A stretch of 64,000 nucleotides of DNA from Bos javanicus (Eukaryota > Chordata > Mammalia > Artiodactyla > Bovidae). The notes under the pieces were generated by a model that saw only the letters and a program-made list of their open reading frames with translations, was not told the origin of the DNA and ran no database searches. The DNA is taken from the NCBI RefSeq assembly GCF_032452875.1, contig NC_083875.1:77460178-77524177 (forward strand), in the 5' to 3' direction. Below, in pieces: positions 45,997-58,000 of the stretch (the first letter of the stretch is position 1; every line of letters starts with the position of its first letter). The translations under genes and the position numbers were made by a program.

Positions 45997-46046
45997 ATGG
46001 AGGCGCCCAACGCGGTGCTGGTGATGGGCGTGAGCGGCTCGGGGAA
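45997..46046 (+). CDS. IDNK: IDNK coding exon 1
   Basis: It encodes residues 1-16 and two bases of codon 17. The donor is GGGAA/GTAGGT. Reading through the donor would give Lys and then TAG, so splicing here is required. The Walker A lysine codon is completed by the first base of exon 2. Confidence 0.95.
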
Positions 46047-49000
46047 GTAGGTGCTGGGGGCCAGGCTCGGGAGGCGCATTGGGGAGGCGGCGGAGGCCAG
46101 ACCTGCCGCCGTTTGGGGCCCGTGGCGACTGGAGTTCCCTGGGGAGCCCCCTTCCTTTCCCTTTGCCGATGAGGAAACTGAGGCCCAGAGCACCTTGCTC
46201 CCTCCATCTCCCCACTTGCCACCCTGCTCGCTCCGGGAGCTCCTGGCCCGGGGCCACTTCCCAGACTCGGGCTCTGCATCTCTGAATTTAGGCAGCGGCG
46301 CCTGCTGGGGTAACGGGTTCTGCTTGGCCCCTGGAGCGGCCCGGGCAGGTTGTTGGGGGCCTCAAGTCAGAACAGCGTGCAGGAGAGCAAGGGACCACAG
46401 AGCACAGGCAAACCTCCTCCCAAGCGCCTAGAGACATTTGTCAGGCTGGACAGCACTAGCTTCCTCCTTCCTGGCCTTGGACTTTTCTGATCAGAGTTTA
46501 GAAAGTGAATTTAACTTTCTAACCTACTGTGTTCCCCGCTTCAACTAGAAGTATGGAGTATTAAATATGAAGAATGCTCCAGGTTTGTGAGGAAGGAAGA
46601 GCATTCCATACCACAGAGCCCCTGGCCAGCCCAGTCTGGCCAACTTGAGGGGCCGAGGAAGCCTTTCCTGCTTAGTCCAAAGTCTAGCAGTGCCCTTTAT
46701 CAGAAAAGACAGGCGGCATTCCACCAGAGGCAGCAAAAGACAACTGAAGTTTCACAGCCTCCAAAGGCTTTTCACCCTTTCTAGAATGTTCTGAAGCTGG
46801 AACTGCCCATGCGGTCCAGTGTATTTCCAAGACTCCTTCTTGCTCCAGGTAGGTAGGTTTAGCTTTACAAAAATTACTGTGGCATTTGGGTGCCAAACTG
46901 GTTTGTAATGCTCCGCTCTGACCAGTCTCCTGTGAGGGAGCACTGTGCTTTATATCTACTGAGGGTCCTTGGTCCATCTTCAAACATGGACCAGGGACCT
47001 TCACCATGTCCCCTGGTTAAGAAGTTTGGTTAGAGTGGTAGAGAATGGTTCTTCAGTTTCCTTCTATCTCCTTTCTGCCCATCTACACCCTAGTATAGTT
47101 AGCTCTTGTTTTAAATTATGACTGGTGGCTGACATGTTCATTCCTGGCTAATCTAACTTGGTCTTAAGTGTGATTTCTGGTGTACACAGCACTGGTTTCT
47201 CCAGCCCTGGAGTTTGGCTGGGACAGTTTAATCACCAGCAGGCTGCAACCTGTCAGCCTATGCAGCCTCCATTGGCGTGAACATAATGGGAGACGTTCTG
47301 GTTCTCTCAGTCCTTAGGTCACTTTAGGGAGGACATCTCAGTGTGTCTTTTTAACAGCTTCCTGATACTTTCTTAACAAAAGAGAGAACCCTTGGTAATT
47401 GACAGTATAGAATTTCTTCGTAATGTTTTGTTTTCATTGTGTGCAGCTTTTCAGTTACCTCCTACTTAAGGCAAGTGAGGATGGCTTCCTATATAAGGGA
47501 CGGAATGAATTTCCTTCTTTAACACATTTGTTTAATTTTAAAGAGTGAAGCAATTGAATAAAAATAACAGAGAATTGTAAAAGTGGCATGTACAACTTAG
47601 GTGAGAAGGCATGATGAACTAGGAGGAGGGTACAATAAAAAAAATCCTGAAGGTTGTATGTCAGTGATTGGCATTTGGGTAATACTTCAGGAGTTGAGAG
47701 CAAGAGGGGGCTTCCTTTCTAACTCATCACTTGCCAGCCTCCATCCCTACCCCCATTGCACTAGCCGTAAACCTCAAGATGGCTGAAACCAGTCTCAGTG
47801 GGCTGAGCATTATGTCCTGGGAGCTAGTAGATGCTCATTAAATATTGGCTGAGTGAAATGAGAAAGTGAATGGATAAATGTAGCTCAGTTCCCTTGTTTT
47901 GCAGGTGAGAAAACTGAGGTTTAGAGGACAAGGAGGGCATAGTCATTTAGTGGCAGAATGGAGACTGTGGCCAGATCTCAAGCTCTGGGACCCAGGCCCT
48001 CTTCACTGACCTGTAGTTGTTAGGGTCTGAACAGAGAGCATTCAACTCCCATACTTAGTAATGAATGCTGGTAATTCTCCGAGTCCTTTATTTGAAGCGT
48101 GTGTCCCTTTTAAGTCCCAATATATTAATGCTTTTATGAGCTCCGTGAACCTTGTATGGGTGCTTAGAGGTTAAATTTCCTGTCTGACCCCTCCTCCAGT
48201 ATCCTCAGTAGAATTTATCACTTTATTCAGTTGTTGTCCATGTAGTGACTGGACATGACAGTCACTAAGTCATGTCCAACTCCTTGCGACCTTCACTACT
48301 TCCTAATTTGCTCAGATTCATGTCCATTCAGTCCTTGATGCTATCCAACCATCTCATCCTGTTCTTTTTCAAAAAATAATTATCTACAAAACAGGGACCA
48401 AAAACTTAAGGGACAAAAAAAAAAACTTCAGGAGTTTAATGAGATCTTAGGTATTGCTTTTGGGGGAAAATTTAGTGAAAACTGGATAGTTATTTAAATT
48501 CCTGGAGAAAACTAAAGCCATGCTCTAGACTCCAGGGTGAGGAGCACGTATTTCAGTTTCAATATTGTAAGTTGTTGGTGTTTAATACCGGTGGGGCAGC
48601 CATGTGCTTCCCACGGCTCCTTGGATGGAAGAGGCAGATGGGGGAAGGGTAGTCACATGGCATCTGTGTCCTCTCCACAGATCCACCGTGGGCGCCCTGC
48701 TGGCATCTGAGGTAACCTGTGCTAACACCTCCCAGCTGCAAGTCTCATCTTGTCTCATTGCTTCTGGCCTGCGTGGTTTGTAAAGTCACCTCAGATACCT
48801 CCACAAAGCTTGTGAAACCACCTGGAGCAATTTTGTCTCTTTCCTTGGTCATGGAAAATAATGATGAATGAAAAAAACAGCTGCAGCAACCCAGTGGGCA
48901 GGATTAGTGAAGCATCCTTACAGACCTCCCTGTTCCTGCACCTGGGTGGAGGAGGGATGGTCTGTGTGGCTGCTGGTGGGAAAGAGGGTGGCCAGGTTGT

Positions 49001-52000
49001 TTCTACACCTGCTGTTAGTATTAGGAACCCACAGTGCCCATCACATGGGCCACATGACCTGCTGTGTACCCTCTTTCACTTTGTTCTTAAAGCTAGGATG
49101 GAAATTCTACGATGCAGATGACTACCACCCAGAGGAAAATCGCATGAAGATGCAAAAAGGGATACCGCTGAATGACGAGGTAAGGTGCACTGTCTGTTTT
49201 TATTTCCAACACATGTCCCAGCCGAGGGATGCAGGTGAAGATGCCTGCAGCGCTTGGTGCAGTAGAGTTCCTGAGTCACGCACTCAAGACAGTGCTCCAA
49301 AAGCCAGGTGCACAGCAGGCCTGCCATGTATGTGAGCTGTGGCCCTGAACTCCTGTCTAAACTCTACACTGGCATCAGGATTGATGCCACCATCAGCCCC
49401 AGCTCGGCAGGATCTGCCAGAATACTTTGTTGAGGGATTTGAATCTGCAGAGTGTAATTCCTCTGTGGCTTATACGTGTGCAAGTTCACCTTTTCTTCTC
49501 AGGACCTACCAGCCTACCCTCTCCAGGCCCTGGTGCCCACCCCAAAGCTAGAGTGATCTTTGCAAACTCAAATGGCCTTCTGGAGGTTTCCCATTATCTC
49601 AGCGTCAAGACCAGACACATAAACTCCTACACGTACATGGTCAGGCCAAATTGGCAGTGCCCCACCCCCGTGTCTTTGGGTGCACCCCACCCTCCCACAT
49701 ACCACCCCCACTCTCCTACCCCCGTCTCTACTGGAGCTGTCCTGGCCCTTTTCAGTGGCTCTGCTGCCAGGCTGCTCCCCCAGGGCCTCTGTGTCTGCTG
49801 TTCCCACTGTGAGGAACGCGCCTCCCCATTCCTCTCAGTTACCTGCTCATGCATCTCGTCTCAGCAGCTGTGCCCCTTCTTCAGGGAACCTCGCCCTGAC
49901 TTCTAGATAAAACCTCCTCTAATGGACTCTCATGGCAGCATATCCCTTATCATCCATGTCCCAGTTGTAACATGGCATGTGATGGTGTGAGAATTTGATT
50001 AATATTTGTCCCTGTAACTAGATTTTACCTCCAAAAGGACAGGCACTGTGGCCATTTCTGTTAACCATTATATATCCCCAGAGCCTGACATACAGTGTGT
50101 ATCAGAAAATATTTGTGGCAAATTTGTGAATGAAAGAGTAAGTGAAAGAATGGACGGCCTGACATCTCATTCCTTTATGCACCGTTGTGAGGGCCTTTTC
50201 TAGAGGGTCTTTCTCAAACCAGAGTCACAAACCGTGGATTCATAGAACTAGCTGTCACCCAGGAGAGACTGAGCGCAGGGCCTAGGGTGGGTCCACAGAG
50301 CAGCTGGCAGCAGGGGCCCCAGGCAGGTCCACATGCCAAGGGTGTCCAAAGGACCGGTATTGAGATGAAACTGGCCAAAGAGCAACACTGGTGTTTGTAC
50401 TATGAACTCGGCTCCCCCAGGTTGTGCTCCACTTTCTTCTCTTTGTCCTGCCTTGAAGGACTGAAGTCACTAACCCCTATTAGGTCTAATTCTAGAGCAC
50501 TCTGAGGGTTTCTGTTTGTTTCAGGAAGTGCTCCCCAAGTTTAAACATTGAACCATCAAAATTTAAGTTCACAGCATTTGACTTTAGAAGGTGGGAGGAG
50601 AGCAGCCAAAAGGAGATACGGAGTAACAACTTAAACATAACAGTGATACTGTACTAGAGATAATAAACATAACGTAGATAACCTGGCCCCACCACTGAGC
50701 TTGTGTGACTTTTGGCAAATGGCTTGGTCTCTCTTTGCCTCATTTTCCTCCTGTGAAGTAGGAATGGTGACAAGATCTATTTTATTGGGTCCTTGAGAGG
50801 ATTAGATAAAATGAAAAGTGTGCACAGAGACATACCTGACGCATTCAGTGAATATCACTTCTTACTGTTGTTGTTAATACCGTATCTATATATGCATACA
50901 TGTAATACATCATTTCTGTGGAGTGTGTAAAGTGTGACCGTGCTAGGGTTATTTTCTTTTTCCCCTTGCTGAGTACAAAATTAAAGAACAAAGTAAAGCA
51001 ACCCCAAATGGACAGATTTTTATAATGGCATTTAAGCATCGTTCCTCTTAATCACAAGTGAGCCTTGTTAAGTGAGCAGTATTGATGGGGCTAGGGGCTG
51101 AGGAGAACTGAGAAGAGGAATTTATTGTACAGAAGAAAAGGTTATCAATTACTGGAAGAAACATAACGAGTTACTAAATATATTCAGAGGAAGCTATACA
51201 AGTTTTCCTGACATTGGATGAAGCAGAGAGGAATGCAGTAAAACAGCAAATGGCTACCATTTTTGATGAGAGCCCAGTGAGTGGGTGTGGGTGAGCGAAG
51301 GTGTGGGTCACAGCTGAGCTGGCACCACCACCTCCTCATTGCCCTGGCAACCAGCCCGCAGGCCCCTGTCCCCCAGAGGATACTGTGCTGAGCATCAGGT
51401 AGACTGTTAGAGGCAGAGGTAATGGTATGCCTTGGGGGAGATTCTCAGGATGGTTTGGGGAGTCCATGAGGTCACCGAGAGTCAGACACAACTGAGTAAC
51501 ACATACACACACATTGTACTCAGAAGGCTAAGATTTGAAGACAAAGAACCTGAGCTGAATACACCAAGGGCACCTTAAGGCTATTTCAGTTAAGTGTAAA
51601 CTCCAGTTCTGGGATTGCACTGCCATACTTCAAGTGTTCAAAAGCCACATGTGGCTGGTGGCTGCTAATCCAGACGGCGCAGGTAGAGAACATTTCTATC
51701 AGGGCAGGAAGCTCTGCTGGACAGCGCTGGTGGAGAAAGACATGCCACCCAGGCAGGGATGCACGGTTGACATGATGAGATGATGATTTCCAAGCTGTCC
51801 GTCAGTGAGTCTCCCTGATGTGCCAGGTCCATGCTGTTCTGGCAGCCCATGGGGTGACACTTGAGCAGACTTCAACCTCAGAGTCTATTTAAAAGAGAGG
51901 TTTTGGACAGTTTTGTTGCTGATTACAAATATAATACTTACCCTGTATAAAACATTTGACCGATGACTACAAATTCTTTCACAGAATATATCACCCTTGG

Positions 52001-55000
52001 TTGCATCTTCCAAAAATACCTACTAATTGAATTTTATGTATATACCCATCTTTTGGGGGTATATATTTTGTTTATATGCATTTTTGCCCTCTGTGGGCTT
52101 AGGTTCACTTTTGCACCAGATTAAACCGGTCCCTCACCTCCACTGCTCCCCTCCCACTTGCCTTGCCCTCTGTCCACCTCCCCCAGCAATGCTGGGCACA
52201 CTCCTCTTCCATCTGTTCCTCTGAGCGCCTGCCCTTTAATTGTCATCCCCTTCCAAAAGACACTTTCTCTTTCTAGATAGGCCAAGGAAGCGTTCTCTGT
52301 CCTCATGATGCTCTGATTTAGCCCTCAGTGCTTAAGCCCTGGGCTGGGGGCTCAGGGTCCACTGCACCCCTATCCCTGCATGTAGGGACTGTCGGGAGTG
52401 AAGGGACCTAGAATAGCAATCCAGTAAGCTTGGATGCTCATCTGGATTATGTTGTTTCCTCCTCTCTTTCCTCTAAGACTTTCTGTGTTTGACTTCACTA
52501 ATTATGATATTGTCTGTAGTATTTACACACAGAATGCAGTGAATTTGCTCTAGTATCTCTGTTTGGCCTCGGTTTCTGCCTCTGTGAAGAGGAAATCTCA
52601 GTCATCCCCTTTCTTCACAAACATTATGAATACAAAATTTGGATCTCATGTGTCCAAGTTCTCCCTAAGACCTGACAGTAAAGGCCAAACTCCTTAGCAG
52701 CTCACTCAGAGTCTTGACTATCTAATCCTGACAGTTTCTCCTTACCCTCGTCACAAAGCAACTCCCACACCTGGTCGGCAGTGCTAAGCTCCTGCCTCAT
52801 CCATTTACTGTAGAGTCTTGGCAAAGCATCTTTAATATTTAATACTCCCAGTCTTACCCTGCCCTCTGCTTGGCAGGCCCTGCTTCCATTAAAATCCTCT
52901 TATCCTTGAAGATTTAGTCTTCCTAGGGCCTGATCAAAATTGATCTCTCCCTCTACTCTCCACTTAGAGCCCTCCTTAGTATATCCCTTGGAGCCCTCAT
53001 CTCTGCCTTACGTGTAGTTTAACTGATAGATACCCATCATCAGGCTGTGACCCCCTTGAGGACAGGAACTACACCATTCATATTATATTCCCAGTGCTCT
53101 GTATGGCGCTTTGCACATATTAAATATTCATTATTTGTGGGATTAGAATCTACTGCATACCAAATTCATTTATTAAAGGTCTTTTCCAGATTCAAAGTTG
53201 GAAACTGATGCCATTTATTGCAGCTATAAAATCAGCCCCCAAAAATAATGTTTAAAATGACTCCTTTTCCTCTTTAAATCCCAAAGCAGATCAGTGAATT
53301 ACATGATTCCCCCATTTTGCAGATGAACAAAGGGAGGCACAGAGAAGTAACTTGAGCAAAAGCACAGAGTCAAGGGGATCTAACCTCTAAGACCCTACTT
53401 TTTCTACTGTGTTAAAGGCCCTGATACTCCACACACACCTAGTCTATGAGAAATGAATCAGGGTTGTTTAAATGGAGATGGAAAGGGTGAAAGCGAGGGT
53501 GATATAGAGCAGGAGCGAGGCGTGGCCCTCAGACAGCACATTCCTTGGAGGGATCTAGGCCTGGATGGGTACATGAGGCAGGTGACGCCTGGCTTCACAC
53601 AGACCAGGGGTGAGAATGCTGGTGTCCCGCCCGGGAATTCACGTAGCACCTGGAGCGACTCTGGAAGAACTCTCTCCTTGTGGCCCCCTGTGGGCCTCTA
53701 GGGAAGGAACTCAACTGTGTAATAACTGTGACTCAGTACTTGGAAACTAAGGTAAAATAAAGTTGAAAGTACTTCATTGCTATCTCCAGCCTTCTCATTG
53801 ATTCTGTGGCTGGTGGACCCAGACCTTACTGGTGCTGTGAATAAACTGGTCCAACATGCATTCTGATTGGGCAGGTGTCTGAAGGCATTTATTTCTGTTT
53901 TATATTTCCATTTATTAGTTTTCATGGTTGAGCTTCTGAGGAATTTATTGTGACTAAGTGAAGCTACGTGCACAATTCTCAGCTAAGGCACGTATTTAGA
54001 CAGCAGGATTCAAAGTTCTGTTTACCTGTACAAAGGGTAGGAAGTTTATTACCCAAATATGTTTTTTTTTTTTAATTCACTTGTTTCATCCTTATTGTGA
54101 AATATTTCAGGCATGCAGAAAATATAATGACTAATAAAGTCAATATCCAGCTTAATGCAATAACATATGTTTCCTAAGCCATAAAATAATACAGAGATTG
54201 ATCTCTGTACAGAGATTTGGTGCTGATGAGCTGGAGGAAGTGTGCAATCTAGTTAAAATAACAAAACACAAGGTTGCTCCTCTGCTAGTGGGAAGAAAGG
54301 TAAGATAGCTAAAGTACTAGGAATTAAACAAATTATCCCCCTTCCTTGGTGCATCCAAAGCCACTATGAACATTTTACTCGTGCAGAAGTACAGCTCATT
54401 TTTTGTTGTGTTTTCATCTGTGAATCAGTTCTAGTGCATCATTATAATTGCTTCTTGAACTCTTTGAGTAGGTATGGGAATACTGAATATGTGAATTAGC
54501 ATTTGACCATCTGAACCTTCCAACTTGGAGAAGGGCATGGCAAACCCCTCCAGTATTCCTGCCTGGAGAACTCCATGGACAGAGGAGCCTGGCAAGCTAT
54601 ACAGTCCATGGGCTCGCAAACAGTCGGACACGACTGAGCGACCTTCCTACTACCTCTTCCAAACCAAGCATTCCTGCTGAATGGAGATCAGCACTAGTCT
54701 AAGGATTTTGTTTCACCTAGAGACATGCACAGTGACAGGGATGCATTGTGGAAACGGCTGCCCGACTACCCAGATGGGACCAGGGTAGTCAGGCTCTGTC
54801 TTGCTGGCTCAACCCCTGATACTGTCAACACATTGAACACAGGTTCATGTCTCGTATGAGAACCCCACTAGTCAGGGTCACAAGATTTCTACATAAATGC
54901 CAGTTGATTAACTTACAAGAAGAAATTTAACTGCCACGTGGCCCATAACACATCAATCTGATTTCAGAAGCCAAAATGCAGTCAGGTATCTCAGTGAACA

Positions 55001-58000
55001 TGCAATCAAAAGAGTAAGAGAGTTAAAGCTTAGGTTTCTAATGGTGTGAGACCACCCACCCCATCAGAGAGACGTTTGCTAATGAGAACATGATATTTGA
55101 AGTCATAAGGCCAGAACGCCATGGCCTCTGGACAGTACTCTGCTGTCTAATCCTATAGTGTTCCTGCTGGACATTCACGCCCAAGCCTCACGTGCTTCCT
55201 CTATGTGTGTGAAAATACATAGTTGGATCATAGTGATGCACTGCTAGCCTGAGGGTCATTGTTTACTTCTTCAGATGAGTTTAAACATCTCTGTCCCTTT
55301 CTATTAAATGTTGATCTTTAAAGCCTTAAAGAAAAAGCTTCTTTCCTTCTTTTCCAAGTGCTTAGAAAGATACCTCACTGTGGCCCCCATATGCTGTAAG
55401 AAGACTCCTTAACTTTATAGAAGTTGACATCATTTCTTAAACTTGAAGCCGGACACCTCTATTTACATGTGAAACACACTGAAGTTAGTCCCATTAATGA
55501 TTAGTATACCACTTTACCAAGTAAGTTGCCTGTGCAGCCCTTCCTGCGGGTTTGAAAGGCACCATATCTTTGTAGGTCTGGGTCCTAGGTAGGAAACTGC
55601 TCATGCTGACATGTGAGTCTTTAAGGCCCAGTCACCCTGCTCTGCTGCAGCCTTCTGTTGGTGAAGCTGTTTTGGAAGATATAGCCAGGAGGTTTAAAAA
55701 AATTTTTTTTAAGGTTTTTGGATAAATGATAGTGTTTTCTTTTTTATCCCTGTTAGTTCATGAATGTAGTAGAAAAGCTTAGCTGTTCACAATGAGGATA
55801 CAGAAGAGAAAGGAATTTAGAAAGTTGGGTGCAAATGGAATCTTAGAAGTTAAACTCAGGGTGATCGTGTGTAGAGTATTGAAAGAAAGGACCCAGGATC
55901 GTGTCTGGGTCTCCCTAAGCACACAACAGATCCTTGCAAATGGACGAAGGACAGGGAAATCCAAATCTGGGCTTGAGTTGGCAGCTTTCCCATGGGCAAT
56001 TTTCCGTCATAAAATACTGCACGGCTCAGTAAGTCCAGCTAGTTTTCCCCACTACCTACGGGGGAGCCTGGTGGGCTGCCGTCTGTGGGGTCGCACAGAG
56101 TCAGACACGACTGAAGTGACTTAGCAGCAGCAGCAGCATAACCCTTGACAGTCTTCTTCCCTGACCCCCATCATAAGTCTAGAAAATACTGTGTTACGGT
56201 GGCAATTTCAAGTTCCATAAGTACAGCTGCTACAACTTTTTTTCTCCTCACAGACTTCTCTAGAACATTTAGTTTTTTAGTATGATGTCAGAAAATCTTG
56301 CCAAGAATAAGTCTTAAACATATACACTTTTCCAGGAGCATGTAAGTCTCCCCATAGAGCACAAAATTCTTTATGGTCTGCAAGTTTATTAGAACTGGTA
56401 AGCCTCATCATCTTGTTACTTTGTTTAGAAATAACCACACTGGGTCCACTGAGTACTCAGACAAGTGCTAACATAAACAAGGCTTTCCTGAAATACATTT
56501 GAGCTATGGTGTGTACATTGTAGTAGCTGTTATAATTTGAGTAATAGTATCTGTGAATTATGTAGTTATTGTTATTTAAGATACCATTCATGTAAGTTTG
56601 GTAATAGTTGTCATTTGATCTCTGTCTTCGGCAGATATTATAGCTGTAACATTTGAACTTCTAAGTAGTCTTTGATTGAGTAATGTGTACACAGAAGTAA
56701 AGTCTTTAAAGAATTATGTGACTAATAAAACTTCCAGGACTCTTAACCCAATATTAGCACACAGTGCTTTTAAAAAATATTATTTAATATGAAAAGATAC
56801 ATATAATGAAAAAATGTTAACTGTGTATGTGTGTGTAGCATGTGTGCATGGAGTATGTGTGTGCACAAAATCCTTCTCTGCTTCCTGACAAGGGTGGATC
56901 CTAGTAACTAGAAGGTCTTTAGTTTGCTGAGCACAGAGCGATGGCCTTGGTGGAATGAAACTTTTTCTGTGTATCTCCACTGGGTGGTTGAAGGAGAGGG
57001 CAGCAGCAGGAGAGAAAGAGTATATACTAGCTCACTGGTCTCTTCTTATAAGGGCACTAATCCCATCATGAGGACCTCATCCTCATGACCTTATCTAAAC
57101 CTGATTACCTCCAAATATTCTTACATGGGGGATATGAATTTTAGGGAAATAAAAACATTCAGTCCATAAAAATAATATATTGTATACAAGCTGTTTCAAA
57201 GAAGAGAAAAAAGAAGGAAAGCTGCCCTACTTATTTTTAGGAGGCAGGGATAACCTTGATACCAAAATTTAATATGGACTACACAAGAAAACAAATGCAA
57301 GTCAATCTCAATTATACAAATACAAAAATCTAAATAAAATGGTAGTCAAATGTTAAGAGCAAGGACTTTTAAAGATGCATCATGGGGACTTGCCTGGTGG
57401 TCCAGTGGATAAGACTTGATGCTCCCAATGCAGGGCTGGGTTCAGTTCTTGTTTGGAGAACCAAGAGCCCACATACCACAACCAAGCCTGCACACCACAA
57501 GTTGAGAGCCTGCATGCCACAATGAAGACCCAAAGCAGCCGAAAAAAAAGTCTTAAATAATAAAGACATCATCTTTCTTGAATATGCATCAAAATGATAA
57601 AGGATGGGCGTTGGGACATATAGAAGACCAGATTGTGAGCTGAAAAATCATTAAAGCTGGGTTATGAGTACAGAGAAGTTTGTTTTGTACCATTTTGTCT
57701 CTTTTTGTATATGTTTTAAATTCACATAATAAAAAGTTGGGGGTTTTTTTTTGTAATGCATTGTGGCCAATCAGTATTTACCCCAGGGGAACTTCTTTGT
57801 GTAACACCCTAGGGTGTCCTATGTAAACTTCTTCTGCCTTCTCTGGAAAAATACAAAATTATCACGATACTTTTATCCGAAAGCAGCTTTGTTTTTAGAG
57901 GATTTGAAGAATAGGACCAGGGGGCAGCTGACTTAAGAGTTTCTATGAATAACTCTCTGCATTTGAGATCAGAAGCACCTGAAGAATTATGCAAATACAA

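Larger units (their letters stand above)
45540..46130. promoter_or_regulatory. CpG island at the IDNK 5' end
   Basis: CpG dinucleotides are dense here and rare elsewhere in the window. The island spans the start of IDNK and exon 1. There is no TATA box near the expected start. Inverted CCAAT boxes (ATTGG) occur at 45508-45512 and 45846-45850. Long open frames on both strands inside the island come from its base composition. Confidence 0.9.

Noticed and set aside
45450..46279. Long minus-strand open frames (up to 247 codons) across the CpG island
   Set aside because: They are proline, arginine and alanine-rich low-complexity text in three overlapping frames. High GC content removes stop codons, and no domain is visible. 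They overlap IDNK exon 1.
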